Assembly: GCA_904418845.1 (NCBI GenBank)
Contig: CAJFQC010000012.1
Location: 1-64,000, forward strand
Length of the DNA: 64,000 bases
Direction of reading: 5' to 3'
Source: an uncultured Ruminococcus sp.
GTDB taxonomy: Bacteria; Bacillota; Clostridia; Lachnospirales; Lachnospiraceae
The notes below the pieces were generated by a model. It worked only from the letters and a program-made list of their open reading frames with translations. It was not told where the DNA came from and made no database searches. Of the stretch, positions 25,911 to 35,140 are shown one piece after another. The position numbers and the translations under genes were made by a program. Every line of letters starts with the position of its first letter. Position 1 is the first letter of the stretch.

Positions 25911-26958
25911 CAATCGGTACCTCCTGATATTTTCTTATTACAAAATACATTGTCGTACCAGCGCCCTCTTCACTGGCTGCCCAGATATTGCCGCCGTGCT
26001 CTTCCACGATCTTCTTTACAATCGAAAGCCCTATGCCGCTGCCGCCCTTCGAGGAATTCCGCGAGGCATCGGTGCGGTAAAAGCGGTCGAAGATATACGG
26101 CAGGTCTTTGGAAGCGATCCCTTTCCCGTTATCGCCCAGCTCTACCTGGATGAAGTCTCCCACATCCTTTAAATCCATCGTGATCTTTGCTTTAGGTTTA
26201 TCCATATATTTCAAAGAATTTGACACGATATTATTAATGACCCTTCGAAGCTGCTCTGGATCCACGATGACTTTGGCGTCCTCCTCCATTTCATTCCGAT
26301 AAAAGAATTCTACTCCTTTTGCTTCCAGCTCCATATGGAGATCCTCGGCACAGTCCTCAAAATAATCCCGCGCCGATATGGTCGTGAAATTATAGGGTAT
26401 CCTGTTCGTGTCGATCTTGGAGTAGAGCGTCAGCTCATTAATCAGAAGGTCCATCTCATTAGCCTTATTATATATGGTCTTGATATATCTGTCCATCTTT
26501 TCCGGCGTATCGGCCACGCCGTCCATGATTCCCTCCACATAGCCTTTGATTGCCGTGATCGGGGTCTTAAGATCATGGGAAATATTACTGATGAGCTCTT
26601 TATTCTCCCGGTCAAACTCCACCTTCTCCTCAGCATTGGCCTTCAGCCTCAGACGCATCTCCTCAAAGTCCTGGCAGAGCTGTCCAATCTCATCCTCTGA
26701 CTCCTGATGGATCTCAAAATCCAGATTGCCTTCACGGATGTTGCGCGCTGCCTTCTGAAGCTTCGCCAAAGGAACAGAGATACTGCGGTAGATCCAGTAT
26801 ACAAGAAGTCCTGTGGTCAGAAACACCGCCGTGAGATACACCTGCTGCATCTCATTCACACGCTCCGGCGCGAACGTCTGCATCGCCACAGAGGTGAACA
26901 TTCCCGGCAGGATCATAACAGCAGTAAATACAATGATGAGTTTTGTTCTGAGTTTCAT
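25903..26958 (-). CDS. Sensor histidine kinase without extracellular domain
   Basis: This is a membrane histidine kinase of 351 aa. Two helices (residues about 7-27 and 40-58) are separated by only about a dozen residues. The sensor input must therefore come from within the membrane, from a partner protein or from the cytosol. A HAMP domain (59-110), HisKA with phosphorylated His128 in SNISHDLKTP and a HATPase domain (NNIVSNSLKY, DNGKGI, GSGIGLSIVKKI) follow. The start is MKLRTKL, with AAGGAG 5 bp upstream. It is the first gene of the operon. Confidence 0.93.
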   Translation of the reverse strand: MKLRTKLIIVFTAVMILPGMFTSVAMQTFAPERVNEMQQVYLTAVFLTTGLLVYWIYRSISVPLAKLQKAARNIREGNLDFEIHQESEDEIGQLCQDFEEMRLRLKANAEEKVEFDRENKELISNISHDLKTPITAIKGYVEGIMDGVADTPEKMDRYIKTIYNKANEMDLLINELTLYSKIDTNRIPYNFTTISARDYFEDCAEDLHMELEAKGVEFFYRNEMEEDAKVIVDPEQLRRVINNIVSNSLKYMDKPKAKITMDLKDVGDFIQVELGDNGKGIASKDLPYIFDRFYRTDASRNSSKGGSGIGLSIVKKIVEEHGGNIWAASEEGAGTTMYFVIRKYQEVPIDE

Positions 26959-27008
26959 AGGCGCTCCTTTCATACGGTTTATCCTCAAAAATATACGGTT
27001 ACTTCTCC

Positions 27009-27017
27009 ATTATAGCA
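27009..27017 (-). promoter_or_regulatory. Extended -10 promoter of the two-component system
   Basis: TGCTATAAT on the minus strand is a perfect extended -10. The -35 box is poor. Confidence 0.55.
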
Positions 27018-27088
27018 ACAGATAAAATAGAAATCCATTTGTTTTTTCCTGCTTCAATGTTCCTCTCTTTATATCAAGGCAAACCCTC

Positions 27089-27127
27089 AAAAAAGTCAGA
27101 CACCCGAAAACGGATGTCTGACTTTTT
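27089..27127 (-). terminator. Terminator of metK
   Basis: The stem AAAAGTCAGACA/TGTCTGACTTTT has a 12-base loop and a T-tract on the minus strand, 12 bp past the metK stop. A-rich on the other side, so it may also work in reverse. Confidence 0.85.
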
Positions 27128-27139
27128 ATTTTCAGTATC

Positions 27140-28327
27140 TTATAAATATTTTTTCAGCTCATCAGCCTTATCCAGCTTCTCCCAGGGGAGATCCAGGTCA
27201 TGGCGTCCGAAATGTCCATAAGCTGCTGTCTGCTTATAGAGCGGTCTGCGAAGATCCAACATACGGATAATGCCTGCCGGACGGAGATCGAAATTCTCCC
27301 TTACAATCTCTATCAGTTTATCGTCGGATACTTTGCCTGTACCGAATGTATCCACGGAAATCGATGTAGGCTGTGCTACTCCGATGGCATAGGAGAGCTG
27401 AATCTCGCATCTCTTTGCCAGTCCTGCAGCCACGATATTCTTGGCAGCGTAACGAGCCGCATAAGCCGCGGAGCGGTCCACCTTCGTGCAGTCCTTTCCT
27501 GAGAAAGCGCCGCCGCCGTGGCGTGCCATGCCGCCGTATGTGTCCACAATGATCTTGCGGCCTGTCAGTCCGCTGTCCCCATGAGGGCCGCCGATCACGA
27601 AACGGCCTGTCGGATTGATGAAGAACTTTGTCTCATCATCTACCATCTCTGCCGGGATGACAGCATCAAATACATACTTCTTGATATCTTCATGGATCTG
27701 CTCCTGTGTCACCTCCGGGTCATGCTGTGTAGAAAGAACGACAGCCTCCAGTCTCTTCGGCTCTCCGGCTTCATCGTACTCTACCGTCACCTGTGTCTTT
27801 CCGTCCGGGCGAAGATAGGAAAGCGTTCCCGCCTTTCTCACTTCTGTCAGACGGCGCGCCAGTTTATGCGCCATAGCGATAGGATACGGCATGTATTCCT
27901 CTGTCTCATCAGAAGCATATCCGAACATCATTCCCTGATCTCCTGCTCCGATCGCCTCGATGTCGTCCTCTGACATCTTATTCTCCTTCGCCTCTAGCGC
28001 CTTGTCAACTCCTAACGCAATATCTGCCGACTGCTCATCGATCGTAGTGATCACACCGCATGTATCTGCGTCAAACCCGAACTTTCCTCTCGTATATCCG
28101 ATCTCACGCACTGTTTCGCGCACAATCTTCGGGATGTCCACATAAGCCTTTGTAGTAATCTCTCCCATGACCATCACCATTCCTGTCGTACAGCATGTCT
28201 CGCACGCCACACGGCTCATAGGATCCTGCTCCACCAGAGCGTCTAAGATCGCATCTGAGATCTGGTCGCACATCTTATCAGGATGTCCTTCTGTCACTGA
28301 TTCTGACGTAAATAATAACTTCTCCAT
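27140..28327 (-). CDS. metK: S-adenosylmethionine synthetase
   Basis: The enzyme makes SAM from methionine and ATP. The family motifs [16 protein letters not shown] (ATP and Mg site), [12 protein letters not shown] (substrate loop) and [18 protein letters not shown] (phosphate loop) are intact. At 395 aa it has the usual length. AAAGGAG lies upstream of the ATG. Expression is likely switched off by SAM through the S-box leader that starts at 28594. It is a single-gene transcription unit with a strong terminator. Confidence 0.98.
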   Translation of the reverse strand: MEKLLFTSESVTEGHPDKMCDQISDAILDALVEQDPMSRVACETCCTTGMVMVMGEITTKAYVDIPKIVRETVREIGYTRGKFGFDADTCGVITTIDEQSADIALGVDKALEAKENKMSEDDIEAIGAGDQGMMFGYASDETEEYMPYPIAMAHKLARRLTEVRKAGTLSYLRPDGKTQVTVEYDEAGEPKRLEAVVLSTQHDPEVTQEQIHEDIKKYVFDAVIPAEMVDDETKFFINPTGRFVIGGPHGDSGLTGRKIIVDTYGGMARHGGGAFSGKDCTKVDRSAAYAARYAAKNIVAAGLAKRCEIQLSYAIGVAQPTSISVDTFGTGKVSDDKLIEIVRENFDLRPAGIIRMLDLRRPLYKQTAAYGHFGRHDLDLPWEKLDKADELKKYL

Positions 28328-28438
28328 TGTATCTCCTTTCCTTGAACCGCCGCAGTCTCTGCGGCATAACTTTCTCTTCTGGATTGCCGCCCTGTCCGAA
28401 GGGCTTAACGTATCACAGGCCAGTCCGAAGACTTTCCT

Positions 28439-28483
28439 GAGATACAGAAAACAGCCCGCACAAGCGGACTGTCAATGTATCTC
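28439..28483 (-). terminator. Riboswitch-controlled terminator in the metK leader
   Basis: The inner stem ACAGTCCGC/GCGGGCTGT is followed by TTTT and embraced by GAGATACA/TGTATCTC. It lies directly 3' of the SAM aptamer, as expected for transcription attenuation. Confidence 0.75.
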
Positions 28484-28490
28484 AACAATC

Positions 28491-28594
28491 CTCTTATTGT
28501 TCGATCACTCGCTCAGGTTGGCACCTTCCTTATCAAAATAAGGGGTTGCCGCAGCTTCACAGATCCTTTGTATCTCCACTGCTCTGAATAAGAG
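28491..28594 (-). promoter_or_regulatory. SAM-I (S-box) riboswitch aptamer
   Basis: On the minus strand the closing helix P1 is CUCUUAUU (28594-28587) with AAUAAGAG (28498-28491). Between them are the conserved GCUGCGGCAACC junction, GGUGCCAACCUGAGC and the expected four-helix layout. The GGCAACC/GGUGCCAA pair is the S-box hallmark. The gene behind it is metK, a classic S-box target. High SAM should favour the terminator and stop metK transcription. Confidence 0.9.
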
Positions 28595-28626
28595 AAAGTT
28601 TTATTATTATATTTGCTCCTACAGAA

Positions 28627-28655
28627 ACTTTACATTGGAAAAGACAAAATGTCAA
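28627..28655 (-). promoter_or_regulatory. Promoter of the metK leader
   Basis: TTGACA (28650-28655) with a 17-bp spacer to TAAAGT (28627-28632). A TATAAT closer to the aptamer (near 28605) is an alternative -10. Confidence 0.55.
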
Positions 28656-28671
28656 TACCTTTTATACGATA

Positions 28672-29964
28672 TTATCCAACTTTCAGCTTGAACTTCTGGA
28701 TGTCTTTCTCGCTGGCCACCTTCTCGATCATGCCGCCGAGACTTCTTAATTTGTCCTCGAAACGCTCATATCCCCTCTGAATATAAGTGATATCGTCCAC
28801 AATCGTGATGCCGTCTGCTGCAAGTCCCGCAATACACAGGGCCGCGCCCGCTCTTAGGTCCGGCGCGCTCACCCGTGCTGCCGAGAACTTCTCCACACCT
28901 TCAATCGTAGCAGAATTACCCTCTACCTTAACCTGTGCTCCCATGCGCGCCAACTCTCCGAGATATTTAAAACGGTTTTCAAAAATACTCTCCGTGATAG
29001 TGCTCGTTCCATTTGCAAGTGCAAGCGCCACTCCGATCTGAGGCTGCATATCCGTAGGATATCCCGGATACGGAAGCGTCTTGACCTGAGTGCTGTAAAG
29101 CCTTCCTTTTGCGACAACACGGACTGCATCGTCGAACTCCTCAACCTCACATCCTATATCTATCAGCTTTGAGATAGTGGCATCAAGATGTTTGGGAATC
29201 ACATTCATGACCGTAATATCCCCTTTTGTTGCCGCCGCGGCAAACATAAATGTTCCTGCTTCGATCTGATCCGGTATAATAGAATATTCCGTCTTATGAA
29301 GGGATCTGACACCCCGGATCTTGATCACGTCCGTCCCCGCTCCTCTGATATTTGCACCCATGCTGTTTAAGAAGTTCGCCACATCAACCACGTGAGGCTC
29401 CTTCGCCACATTCTCCATGATGGTCGTGCCCTCTGCCATTGCCGCCGCCATCATCACATTGATCGTCGCACCCACTGTCACCACGTCAAAATACAGATGG
29501 GTTCCGCGCAGTTTATCTGCCTCCGCAACGATCTTTCCGTGCTCAATATCCACATCCGCTCCAAGCGCGCGGAAACCTTTCAGATGCTGGTCAATTGGTC
29601 TGCTTCCGATATTGCAACCGCCCGGCAGGGCAACTTCAGCGCGTCTGTACTTGCCAAGCAGGGCGCCGAGCAGATAATAAGAAGCACGAATCTTTTTAAT
29701 ATAATCATATTCGATATTGAAATCGCCGATCGTACTGCCGTTGATCTTCACAGTGTGCCTGTCGATACGCTGCACCATGGCTCCGATCCCACTGATCGCT
29801 TCCAGCATTACATTCACATCATTAACATCCGGCAGATTATCGATCAGAACTGTCTCATCTGTCATAATCGCTGCTGCAAGGATCGCAAGGGCCGCGTTCT
29901 TCGCACCGCCTATCTCGACCTCGCCTACAAGCGGATTCCCGCCTTTGATGATATATTGCTCCAT
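28672..29964 (-). CDS. murA: UDP-N-acetylglucosamine 1-carboxyvinyltransferase
   Basis: This is the first committed enzyme of peptidoglycan synthesis, adding enolpyruvate from PEP to UDP-GlcNAc. It has two inside-out alpha/beta domains. The catalytic and fosfomycin-binding Cys117 is in PGGCNIGSRP. KNAALAILAA is near the N-terminus and the mobile loop follows. The C-terminal GYERFEDKLRSLGG is conserved. At 430 aa it is of normal length. GAGGTGCG precedes the ATG. Firmicutes often carry two MurA forms, and which one this is cannot be decided here. Confidence 0.96.
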   Translation of the reverse strand: MEQYIIKGGNPLVGEVEIGGAKNAALAILAAAIMTDETVLIDNLPDVNDVNVMLEAISGIGAMVQRIDRHTVKINGSTIGDFNIEYDYIKKIRASYYLLGALLGKYRRAEVALPGGCNIGSRPIDQHLKGFRALGADVDIEHGKIVAEADKLRGTHLYFDVVTVGATINVMMAAAMAEGTTIMENVAKEPHVVDVANFLNSMGANIRGAGTDVIKIRGVRSLHKTEYSIIPDQIEAGTFMFAAAATKGDITVMNVIPKHLDATISKLIDIGCEVEEFDDAVRVVAKGRLYSTQVKTLPYPGYPTDMQPQIGVALALANGTSTITESIFENRFKYLGELARMGAQVKVEGNSATIEGVEKFSAARVSAPDLRAGAALCIAGLAADGITIVDDITYIQRGYERFEDKLRSLGGMIEKVASEKDIQKFKLKVG

Positions 29965-30039
29965 TTCGCACCTCGATTTAGATTCTATTTTTCATATCTG
30001 TACTTTTTGACTTATTAATTCTGTCTTATCCAAAGTCCT

Positions 30040-30069
30040 ATTTTACTTTGAACTATGCCTGATTGTCAA
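30040..30069 (-). promoter_or_regulatory. Promoter of murA
   Basis: TTGACA (30064-30069), an 18-bp spacer and TAAAAT (30040-30045), with the -35 inside the end of the shikimate kinase gene. Confidence 0.6.
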
Positions 30070-30610
30070 GTTTTTTTGGGAACCTGCGGTTTTTTCTCGT
30101 CTCGTTTCTACGGTTTTTTACCGCTTTCAGAACATTTTCTATCGTCTCCTCAATACGGCACCCCTCCTCAGACACCGTGATATCCGCATATTTTTCAAAA
30201 TACGGAATGCGCTCATTATACAGATCTCTGAAAGTCTGCCCCTCACGCAGCACGACACCCCTTTTCTTCGGGTTGCGTATCCGCTTTTTTATTGTCTGAT
30301 AGGAAGCTTTTAAATATACTACCGTTCCTATCTTTTTAAAATGTTCCATGGCTTCTTTGCAATAAATCACGCTCCCGCCCGGCGAGATCACGGAATTCTC
30401 CGCCTTTACGGAAGAGTTCACCTGATTCTCAATCTTTAAAAACCCTTCCTCCCCCACCTCGGCAATAATCTCTCGAAGCAGCTTGCCTTCCTGTTCCTGA
30501 ATGAGAAGGTCTGTATCGATAAACCGCATGCCCAGCCGTTTTGCCACTACAATTCCGACCGTGCTCTTTCCGACCGCAGGCATGCCTATAAAAATAAGAT
30601 TTTTTTTCAT
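30053..30610 (-). CDS. aroK: Shikimate kinase
   Basis: The enzyme phosphorylates shikimate at O-3 in the path to chorismate. The P-loop GMPAVGKST is at residues 8-16, the shikimate-binding DTD at 33-35, and ISPGGSVIYC corresponds to the GGG region. The lid has the Arg-rich segment around KKRGVVLREGQ. At 185 aa it is slightly long, because of a Lys/Arg/Asn-rich tail of about 20 residues with no known role. It lies alone among non-aromatic genes. A related small-molecule kinase role cannot be fully excluded. Confidence 0.85.
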   Translation of the reverse strand: MKKNLIFIGMPAVGKSTVGIVVAKRLGMRFIDTDLLIQEQEGKLLREIIAEVGEEGFLKIENQVNSSVKAENSVISPGGSVIYCKEAMEHFKKIGTVVYLKASYQTIKKRIRNPKKRGVVLREGQTFRDLYNERIPYFEKYADITVSEEGCRIEETIENVLKAVKNRRNETRKNRRFPKKLDNQA

Positions 30611-30670
30611 CTGTTTCTTTCCTTCTGTCTCCTAAAGTCTTTTCAGCCATGCAAGTGCGGCACGCCCGCG

Positions 30671-31084
30671 TCAAAATAAGCGTCTGCACCTTCTGCGGTG
30701 GTCGCACCTGCGCCGGTAGATCTCCTGAAAAAGCATCACTTCCACAAGATCCCTTATGGACTGCGCTTCTATATCCGCGCCCGGATCACTCTCCCTGCCG
30801 CTGCTCCTGTCTGATGCACTGATGTTAAGCCGCTCATGCCGGCACACATTGTCGCATATCCGTCCGCACATCAGCTTCAGCTGCAGCTTATCCGGGTACT
30901 GGTCGTACACCATACTGTTCTCATATTCCATTCGGTCGCACTCTTCCTCCACATAGGGAAGGAGGCGCTTGGGCAGATCCGGATACATGCTCCTTAAGTA
31001 TTCAATATCCATTCTCTCTGTTCTCTCATCATCATATGAAAATGGCACCGGATACGCCATATAATAAGGCATTCTTTCATTCAT
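30671..31084 (-). CDS. Small hypothetical protein, Cys-containing and Arg-rich tail
   Basis: I recognise no family. The protein has 137 aa from the ATG of MNERMPYY (GGGAG 8 bp before it). It has a Tyr/Pro-rich N-terminus, then an acidic helical region (DIEYLRSMYPDLPKRLLPYV), a Cys-x3-Cys-x3-Cys segment (MCGRICDNVCRH) and a C-terminus packed with Arg and Cys (YRRRCDHRRRCRRLF). The Cys and Arg pattern suggests metal or nucleic-acid contact, or a spore-coat type cross-linked protein. This is inference only. It lies 60 bp upstream of the shikimate kinase gene in the same direction. Confidence 0.6.
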   Translation of the reverse strand: MNERMPYYMAYPVPFSYDDERTERMDIEYLRSMYPDLPKRLLPYVEEECDRMEYENSMVYDQYPDKLQLKLMCGRICDNVCRHERLNISASDRSSGRESDPGADIEAQSIRDLVEVMLFQEIYRRRCDHRRRCRRLF

Positions 31085-31202
31085 GCTATTCACTCCCGGA
31101 CAGACGTTATATGCCTAGTATATGCACATCTGATCCGTTCTGTGACAGAACCGGCTGTCAGGCAGCCCTCTTGCCGCACTCCCGGCCGGTCTGCCGTTTT
31201 AC

Positions 31203-31742
31203 CTACTGGTCGCTCTCCCTCAGTATCCTCTGTACCTCCAGGCGAGTCTCTCCGATTCCGATAATATCATCTCTCTGGATAGCAGCAGGGCCAGCTATTC
31301 GCTCGCCATTTAAGAAAGTGCCATTTCTCGATCCTTCATCTTTCAAATACAGGCTGTCGCCCTTGTGAATGATGGCACAGTGTATCTTAGAAACCCTGCC
31401 GTCTCCCAAGATGGGCAGGTATTTCTCGTACATACTTCCATCGCTTCCTCTTCCGATCCCGACCGAATCATAAAAGGTAAATGTGTACTTATCCCAGCTG
31501 TCAATATCCTCCAATAAGATCTTCCACTGCCTCCTCTTTTTCTTGCGGGGGCGTTCCTGAGGTGTCTGCGGCGCTTCCCGTCCGGTTCTGCGGCGCAGCT
31601 CGTCATAATCTTCTTCATCTTCATATCTGCGGCCTCTTACATTTACCGCCATATCATTTCGTCTTTTTATACCTGCAAAGGACACTGCCAACATTAAAAA
31701 ACTGCCGACAGCAAGTACAATCATCACTATCCAATACCACAT
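31203..31742 (-). CDS. Membrane-anchored FHA domain protein
   Basis: The protein has 179 aa. An N-terminal helix (residues 1-22) is followed by a charged linker (25-75, rich in Arg, Glu and Asp) and a C-terminal forkhead-associated domain (about 85-170). The FHA hallmarks are present: VGIGRGSDG near the start, a Ser/His pair in RVSKIHCAI, and GSRNGTFLNGERI. It binds phosphothreonine partners, so it may join Ser/Thr kinase signalling at the membrane. No kinase gene is close by. AAGGAG lies 12 bp before the chosen ATG. Confidence 0.85.
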   Translation of the reverse strand: MWYWIVMIVLAVGSFLMLAVSFAGIKRRNDMAVNVRGRRYEDEEDYDELRRRTGREAPQTPQERPRKKKRRQWKILLEDIDSWDKYTFTFYDSVGIGRGSDGSMYEKYLPILGDGRVSKIHCAIIHKGDSLYLKDEGSRNGTFLNGERIAGPAAIQRDDIIGIGETRLEVQRILRESDQ

Positions 31743-31768
31743 ACTATTTATCTCTCCTTCAGGTCTTA

Positions 31769-31797
31769 ATACTACTATATTTTCACCCCTTGGGCAA
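31769..31797 (-). promoter_or_regulatory. Promoter of the FHA gene
   Basis: TTGCCC (31792-31797) and TAGTAT (31769-31774), 17 bp apart. The rest of the divergent gap to the DUF1015 gene has no clear promoter. Confidence 0.5.
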
Positions 31798-31948
31798 GGG
31801 GGAATAGCGGTTTTTGTCGGATCATGCGGTGGCAGAACATGGATTTCTGTGTTAAAATGTCTTTGTTGCAAATGTTTGGCAAAAGACAGGACTGGTTTTG
31901 CACGCCAGCATCTTTTGCCGTGGTAAAATCCGTAGAAAAGGAGACTTT

Positions 31949-33184
31949 ATGAGTATCATCCGACCTTTCCGGGCCTTTCGCCCGGCACCAAAGCTGGCCC
32001 CTTCCATCGCCGCTCTCCCCTATGACGTATATAACAGTGCGGAAGCCCGCAGCATTGTTGAGGCTGAGCCGATGTCGTTTTTGAAGATCGACCGCGCCGA
32101 GACTCTTCTTAACGAAGGGACTGATATCTATTCCGAAAAAGTTTACGAGACTGCCCGGACTGTCTTAGACGGCATGATACAGGACGGTTCTTTTATTCAG
32201 GAGGAAACAGACTGTTACTATATCTATGCGCTCACTATGAACGGGAGAACCCAGACAGGACTTGTAGGCTGTGCCTCGATCGACGATTACTTGAACGGCG
32301 TGATCTTAAGGCACGAGAACACGCTCGAGGCGAAAGAACAGGACCGCATACGGCATATCGATACATGCAGCGCACAGACCGGCCCCATCTTCCTCACCCA
32401 TCGTCCCAATGAAGAGCTTCGACACATATTAAACAAGATAAAACAGGGTACTGTTTTGTATGACTTTACGAGCAACGACGCTGTCCGCCATCAGATCTGG
32501 AAGATTGAAAGCCCGGAGGACATTGAGAATATTTTCCGTCTTTACAAAGAGACAGACCACCTCTATATCGCGGATGGACATCACAGAGCCGCCTCCGCGG
32601 TAAAGGTCGGACTATCCCGAAGAGCGGCCAATCCGGGGAGTTCCGGGACTGAAGAGTATAATTTTTTCTTAAGTGTACTCTTCCCCTCTGACGAGCTGGC
32701 AATATATGGGTATGACCGTGTAGTTACGGACAAAAACGGGTATACAATCAGTGAATTTTTTGATAAGATAAAAGACAGCTTTAATATAATAGTAACAGAA
32801 AACATACCCTTTCGTCCTTCTCGCAAGGGGGAATTCGGTGTGTACTCCGCCGGCATGTGGCACCGCCTTCAGGCAAAGCCCGATATGATATCAGGGGATC
32901 CGGTCAAAGGGCTGGATGTCTCCATTCTTCAGGAGCATATCCTTTCTCCAGTCCTTGGCATCCATGATCCAAAGACCGATCCCCGCATCCGCTTCATCGG
33001 GGAGATCAAAGGGTTCAACGCACTGGAACAGGCTGCGGACGAATCCGGGGGAATCGCCTTTTCCATGCATCCTACGTCCATGGAAGAGCTTCTTCGGATT
33101 GCAGATCATGGGCTGCTCATGCCGCCTAAGTCCACATGGTTTGAACCCAAGCTTAGAAGCGGTCTGTTCATCCATAAATTCTGA
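31949..33184 (+). CDS. DUF1015 family protein
   Basis: This is a 411-aa cytoplasmic protein of the DUF1015 family, typical of anaerobes. The N-terminus RPFRAFRPAPKLAPSIAALP and the central IADGHHRAASA motif are conserved. DGHHR resembles the ParB/sulfiredoxin-fold catalytic motif of free-serine kinases (SerK, SbnI), so a phosphoryl-transfer role with serine is one hypothesis. AAAAGGAG precedes the ATG at 31949. The methionine aminopeptidase follows 93 bp later in the same direction. No serine-pathway gene is in the window to support the idea. Confidence 0.88.
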   Translation: MSIIRPFRAFRPAPKLAPSIAALPYDVYNSAEARSIVEAEPMSFLKIDRAETLLNEGTDIYSEKVYETARTVLDGMIQDGSFIQEETDCYYIYALTMNGRTQTGLVGCASIDDYLNGVILRHENTLEAKEQDRIRHIDTCSAQTGPIFLTHRPNEELRHILNKIKQGTVLYDFTSNDAVRHQIWKIESPEDIENIFRLYKETDHLYIADGHHRAASAVKVGLSRRAANPGSSGTEEYNFFLSVLFPSDELAIYGYDRVVTDKNGYTISEFFDKIKDSFNIIVTENIPFRPSRKGEFGVYSAGMWHRLQAKPDMISGDPVKGLDVSILQEHILSPVLGIHDPKTDPRIRFIGEIKGFNALEQAADESGGIAFSMHPTSMEELLRIADHGLLMPPKSTWFEPKLRSGLFIHKF

Positions 33185-33277
33185 CCGGACGGTCTGTCTC
33201 TTTTCGTAAGAATCAGGAGCATAAAATATACGAAAACCACATTAGAAATATAGAAGAAGATAGAGGAGATGTTATCC

Positions 33278-34141
33278 ATGGAAAGAAATGACCTTTGCTG
33301 GTGCGGCAGCGGCAGGAAATATAAGAAATGCCATATGCCCATCGAAGAAAAAATACTTTTACATGCGGAGAGAGGGGAGATTGTACCCACTCGTGATCTG
33401 CTCAAAACCCCTGTGCAGATCGAGATGATCAAAAAGAGCGCAGCGCTTAACACAGCTGTCCTTGACGAGGTAGCAAAACACATCCATATCGGCATGAGCA
33501 CAGCGGAGATCGACAACATCGTACACAACTTCACAGTAGAGCACGGCGGCATCCCCGCACCCCTTGATTATCAAGGCTTCCCAAAGAGTGTATGCACTTC
33601 TCTCAATAACGAAGTGTGCCATGGTATTCCCGATGAGAATATCATTCTTCAGGAAGGAGACATTATCAATGTAGACGTGTCTACCATCCTCGAAGGCTAT
33701 TTCTCAGATGCTTCCCGCATGTTCAAGATGGGTAAGATCTCCAGACGTGCGGAGCGCCTTATCCGCGTCACGGAAGAATGTGTGGAACGCGGTCTCGCAG
33801 CCGCAAAACCATGGGGACATCTCGGCGATATCGCGGACGCCATCAACAGCCACGCTAAAGCAAACGGATACTCCGTAGTAGAGGAGATCGGCGGACATGG
33901 CATCGGACTCGCCTTCCATGAAGAGCCCTTTGTAAGCTACGTAACACCCAAGGGCAGCGAGATGCTCCTTGTTCCGGGCATGATGTTCACCATCGAGCCC
34001 ATGATCAACGAAGGAAGCCCTGACTTCTTTGTGGATGAAGATAACGGGTGGACCGTATACACCATCGATGACGGACTGTCCGCACAGATCGAATATATGG
34101 TGCTCGTAAAAGAAGACGGGATTGAAGTGCTGACAAAATAA
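33278..34141 (+). CDS. map: Type I methionine aminopeptidase with SEC-C zinc motif
   Basis: The enzyme removes the initiator Met from nascent proteins. Residues 5-20 form a SEC-C-like zinc-binding motif (CWCGSGRKYKKCH), known to occur at the N-terminus of some clostridial Map proteins and thought to help ribosome docking. The pita-bread domain follows, with metal ligands in NVDVSTILEGYFSDAS, the His of GGHGIGLAFHEEP, the Glu of FTIEPM and the Glu of AQIEYMVLV. The start at MERND is preferred because the ATG 9 bp upstream sits inside the GGAG region. At 287 aa it is longer than the core 250-aa form, as expected with the extra motif. Confidence 0.95.
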   Translation: MERNDLCWCGSGRKYKKCHMPIEEKILLHAERGEIVPTRDLLKTPVQIEMIKKSAALNTAVLDEVAKHIHIGMSTAEIDNIVHNFTVEHGGIPAPLDYQGFPKSVCTSLNNEVCHGIPDENIILQEGDIINVDVSTILEGYFSDASRMFKMGKISRRAERLIRVTEECVERGLAAAKPWGHLGDIADAINSHAKANGYSVVEEIGGHGIGLAFHEEPFVSYVTPKGSEMLLVPGMMFTIEPMINEGSPDFFVDEDNGWTVYTIDDGLSAQIEYMVLVKEDGIEVLTK

Positions 34142-34147
34142 AAAAGA

Positions 34148-34169
34148 ACAAAACCCAAAATTTTGTATG
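34148..34169. terminator. Weak hairpin between converging genes
   Basis: ACAAAA/TTTTGT can pair in the 31-bp gap between map and the kinase gene. The stem is short and AT-rich. Confidence 0.3.
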
Positions 34170-34172
34170 CCG

Positions 34173-35045
34173 TTACACTGTCAGCCCCGCATTAGCCAGC
34201 ATCCCCAGATGTCTTTCAAACTCTACCCCTTCATTCCTCGGCACGCCCTCTTTCACTGCATCCTGTATCGCCGCTCCCACGAACGTCTGCGCCAGCCTGA
34301 CGCTGTTTCCCAGTGTATATCTCCGGGCTTTTCCCCCGGCGATCACCGAGGCGAAAAGGTCGCCTGTCCCGGAATAGCTCTCTCCTACAAACTCTGTGGC
34401 AAAAAGTTCCGCACCTTCCCGAGTGACCGCAAGATTTCCCACCATTTCCTTTCCGTTCTCTTCTTCCCGGAAACGAATCCCCGTAACTACTGCCTCCATG
34501 GGACCTGCTGCCATCACATCTCCTGCCATCTGCTCCGCCGCTTTTATGATCTGACTTTTCTCTCCGGCATCTGCTTCGGCAAGTCTGCAATCCTCACCCG
34601 CGAGCAGACACAGTTCTGTCAAATTTGGCGTAATAATATCTGCACGGCGCACCAACTCCCGCATGGCGTACTGGAATTCTTCTGAAAAGATTCCAAACCG
34701 CGCCCCGTTATCTCCCATAACAGGATCTACGAGGAGAAATGTCCCTTCACTGAAAAAAATGTCCAGAAACTGTTCTGTCTGCCGGATCTGCCCGATATCT
34801 GACAAGAACCCGGTATAGATACCGTCGAACTGTACATTCATCTTTTCCCATTCCCGGTAGATGTTTTCCATCTTTTTTGTATAATCGTCTATAAAATAAC
34901 TCCAATAACCTGTCTGCGCGCTCAATACCGCTGTCGGCAGGGGACAGGGCTGCACGCCCATAGCTGCTATCACCGGTATCGCTGCCGTAAGGGAGCACCG
35001 CCCGAATCCCGACAAATCATTTACGACTGCTATTTTCTTTGTCAT
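34173..35045 (-). CDS. Pyridoxal/pyridoxamine kinase (PdxY-like)
   Basis: This ribokinase-fold kinase phosphorylates pyridoxal, pyridoxamine or pyridoxine in B6 salvage. The N-terminal VNDLSGFGRCSLTAAIPV motif and the C-terminal GTGDLFASVIAGG (anion hole and catalytic Asp) are intact. DPVMGDNG marks the nucleotide side. At 290 aa it has the family length. Related hydroxymethylpyrimidine kinases share this fold, but the early FGRCS motif supports PdxK/PdxY. Confidence 0.9.
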   Translation of the reverse strand: MTKKIAVVNDLSGFGRCSLTAAIPVIAAMGVQPCPLPTAVLSAQTGYWSYFIDDYTKKMENIYREWEKMNVQFDGIYTGFLSDIGQIRQTEQFLDIFFSEGTFLLVDPVMGDNGARFGIFSEEFQYAMRELVRRADIITPNLTELCLLAGEDCRLAEADAGEKSQIIKAAEQMAGDVMAAGPMEAVVTGIRFREEENGKEMVGNLAVTREGAELFATEFVGESYSGTGDLFASVIAGGKARRYTLGNSVRLAQTFVGAAIQDAVKEGVPRNEGVEFERHLGMLANAGLTV

Positions 35046-35107
35046 TCCTCTCCTCCTGTTTTCTCCACTGTAAATCCGCCCTCCTGTCTGTTCTATACAG
35101 AAAGAAT

Positions 35108-35133
35108 GAGGAGTCCCCCTCTGGAACTCCCCG
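35108..35133 (-). terminator. Terminator after the GH13 gene
   Basis: The stem GGAGT.CC/GG.ACTCC with one wobble leads to ATTCTTTCT on the minus strand. Confidence 0.55.
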
Positions 35134-35140
35134 CTTGTAT

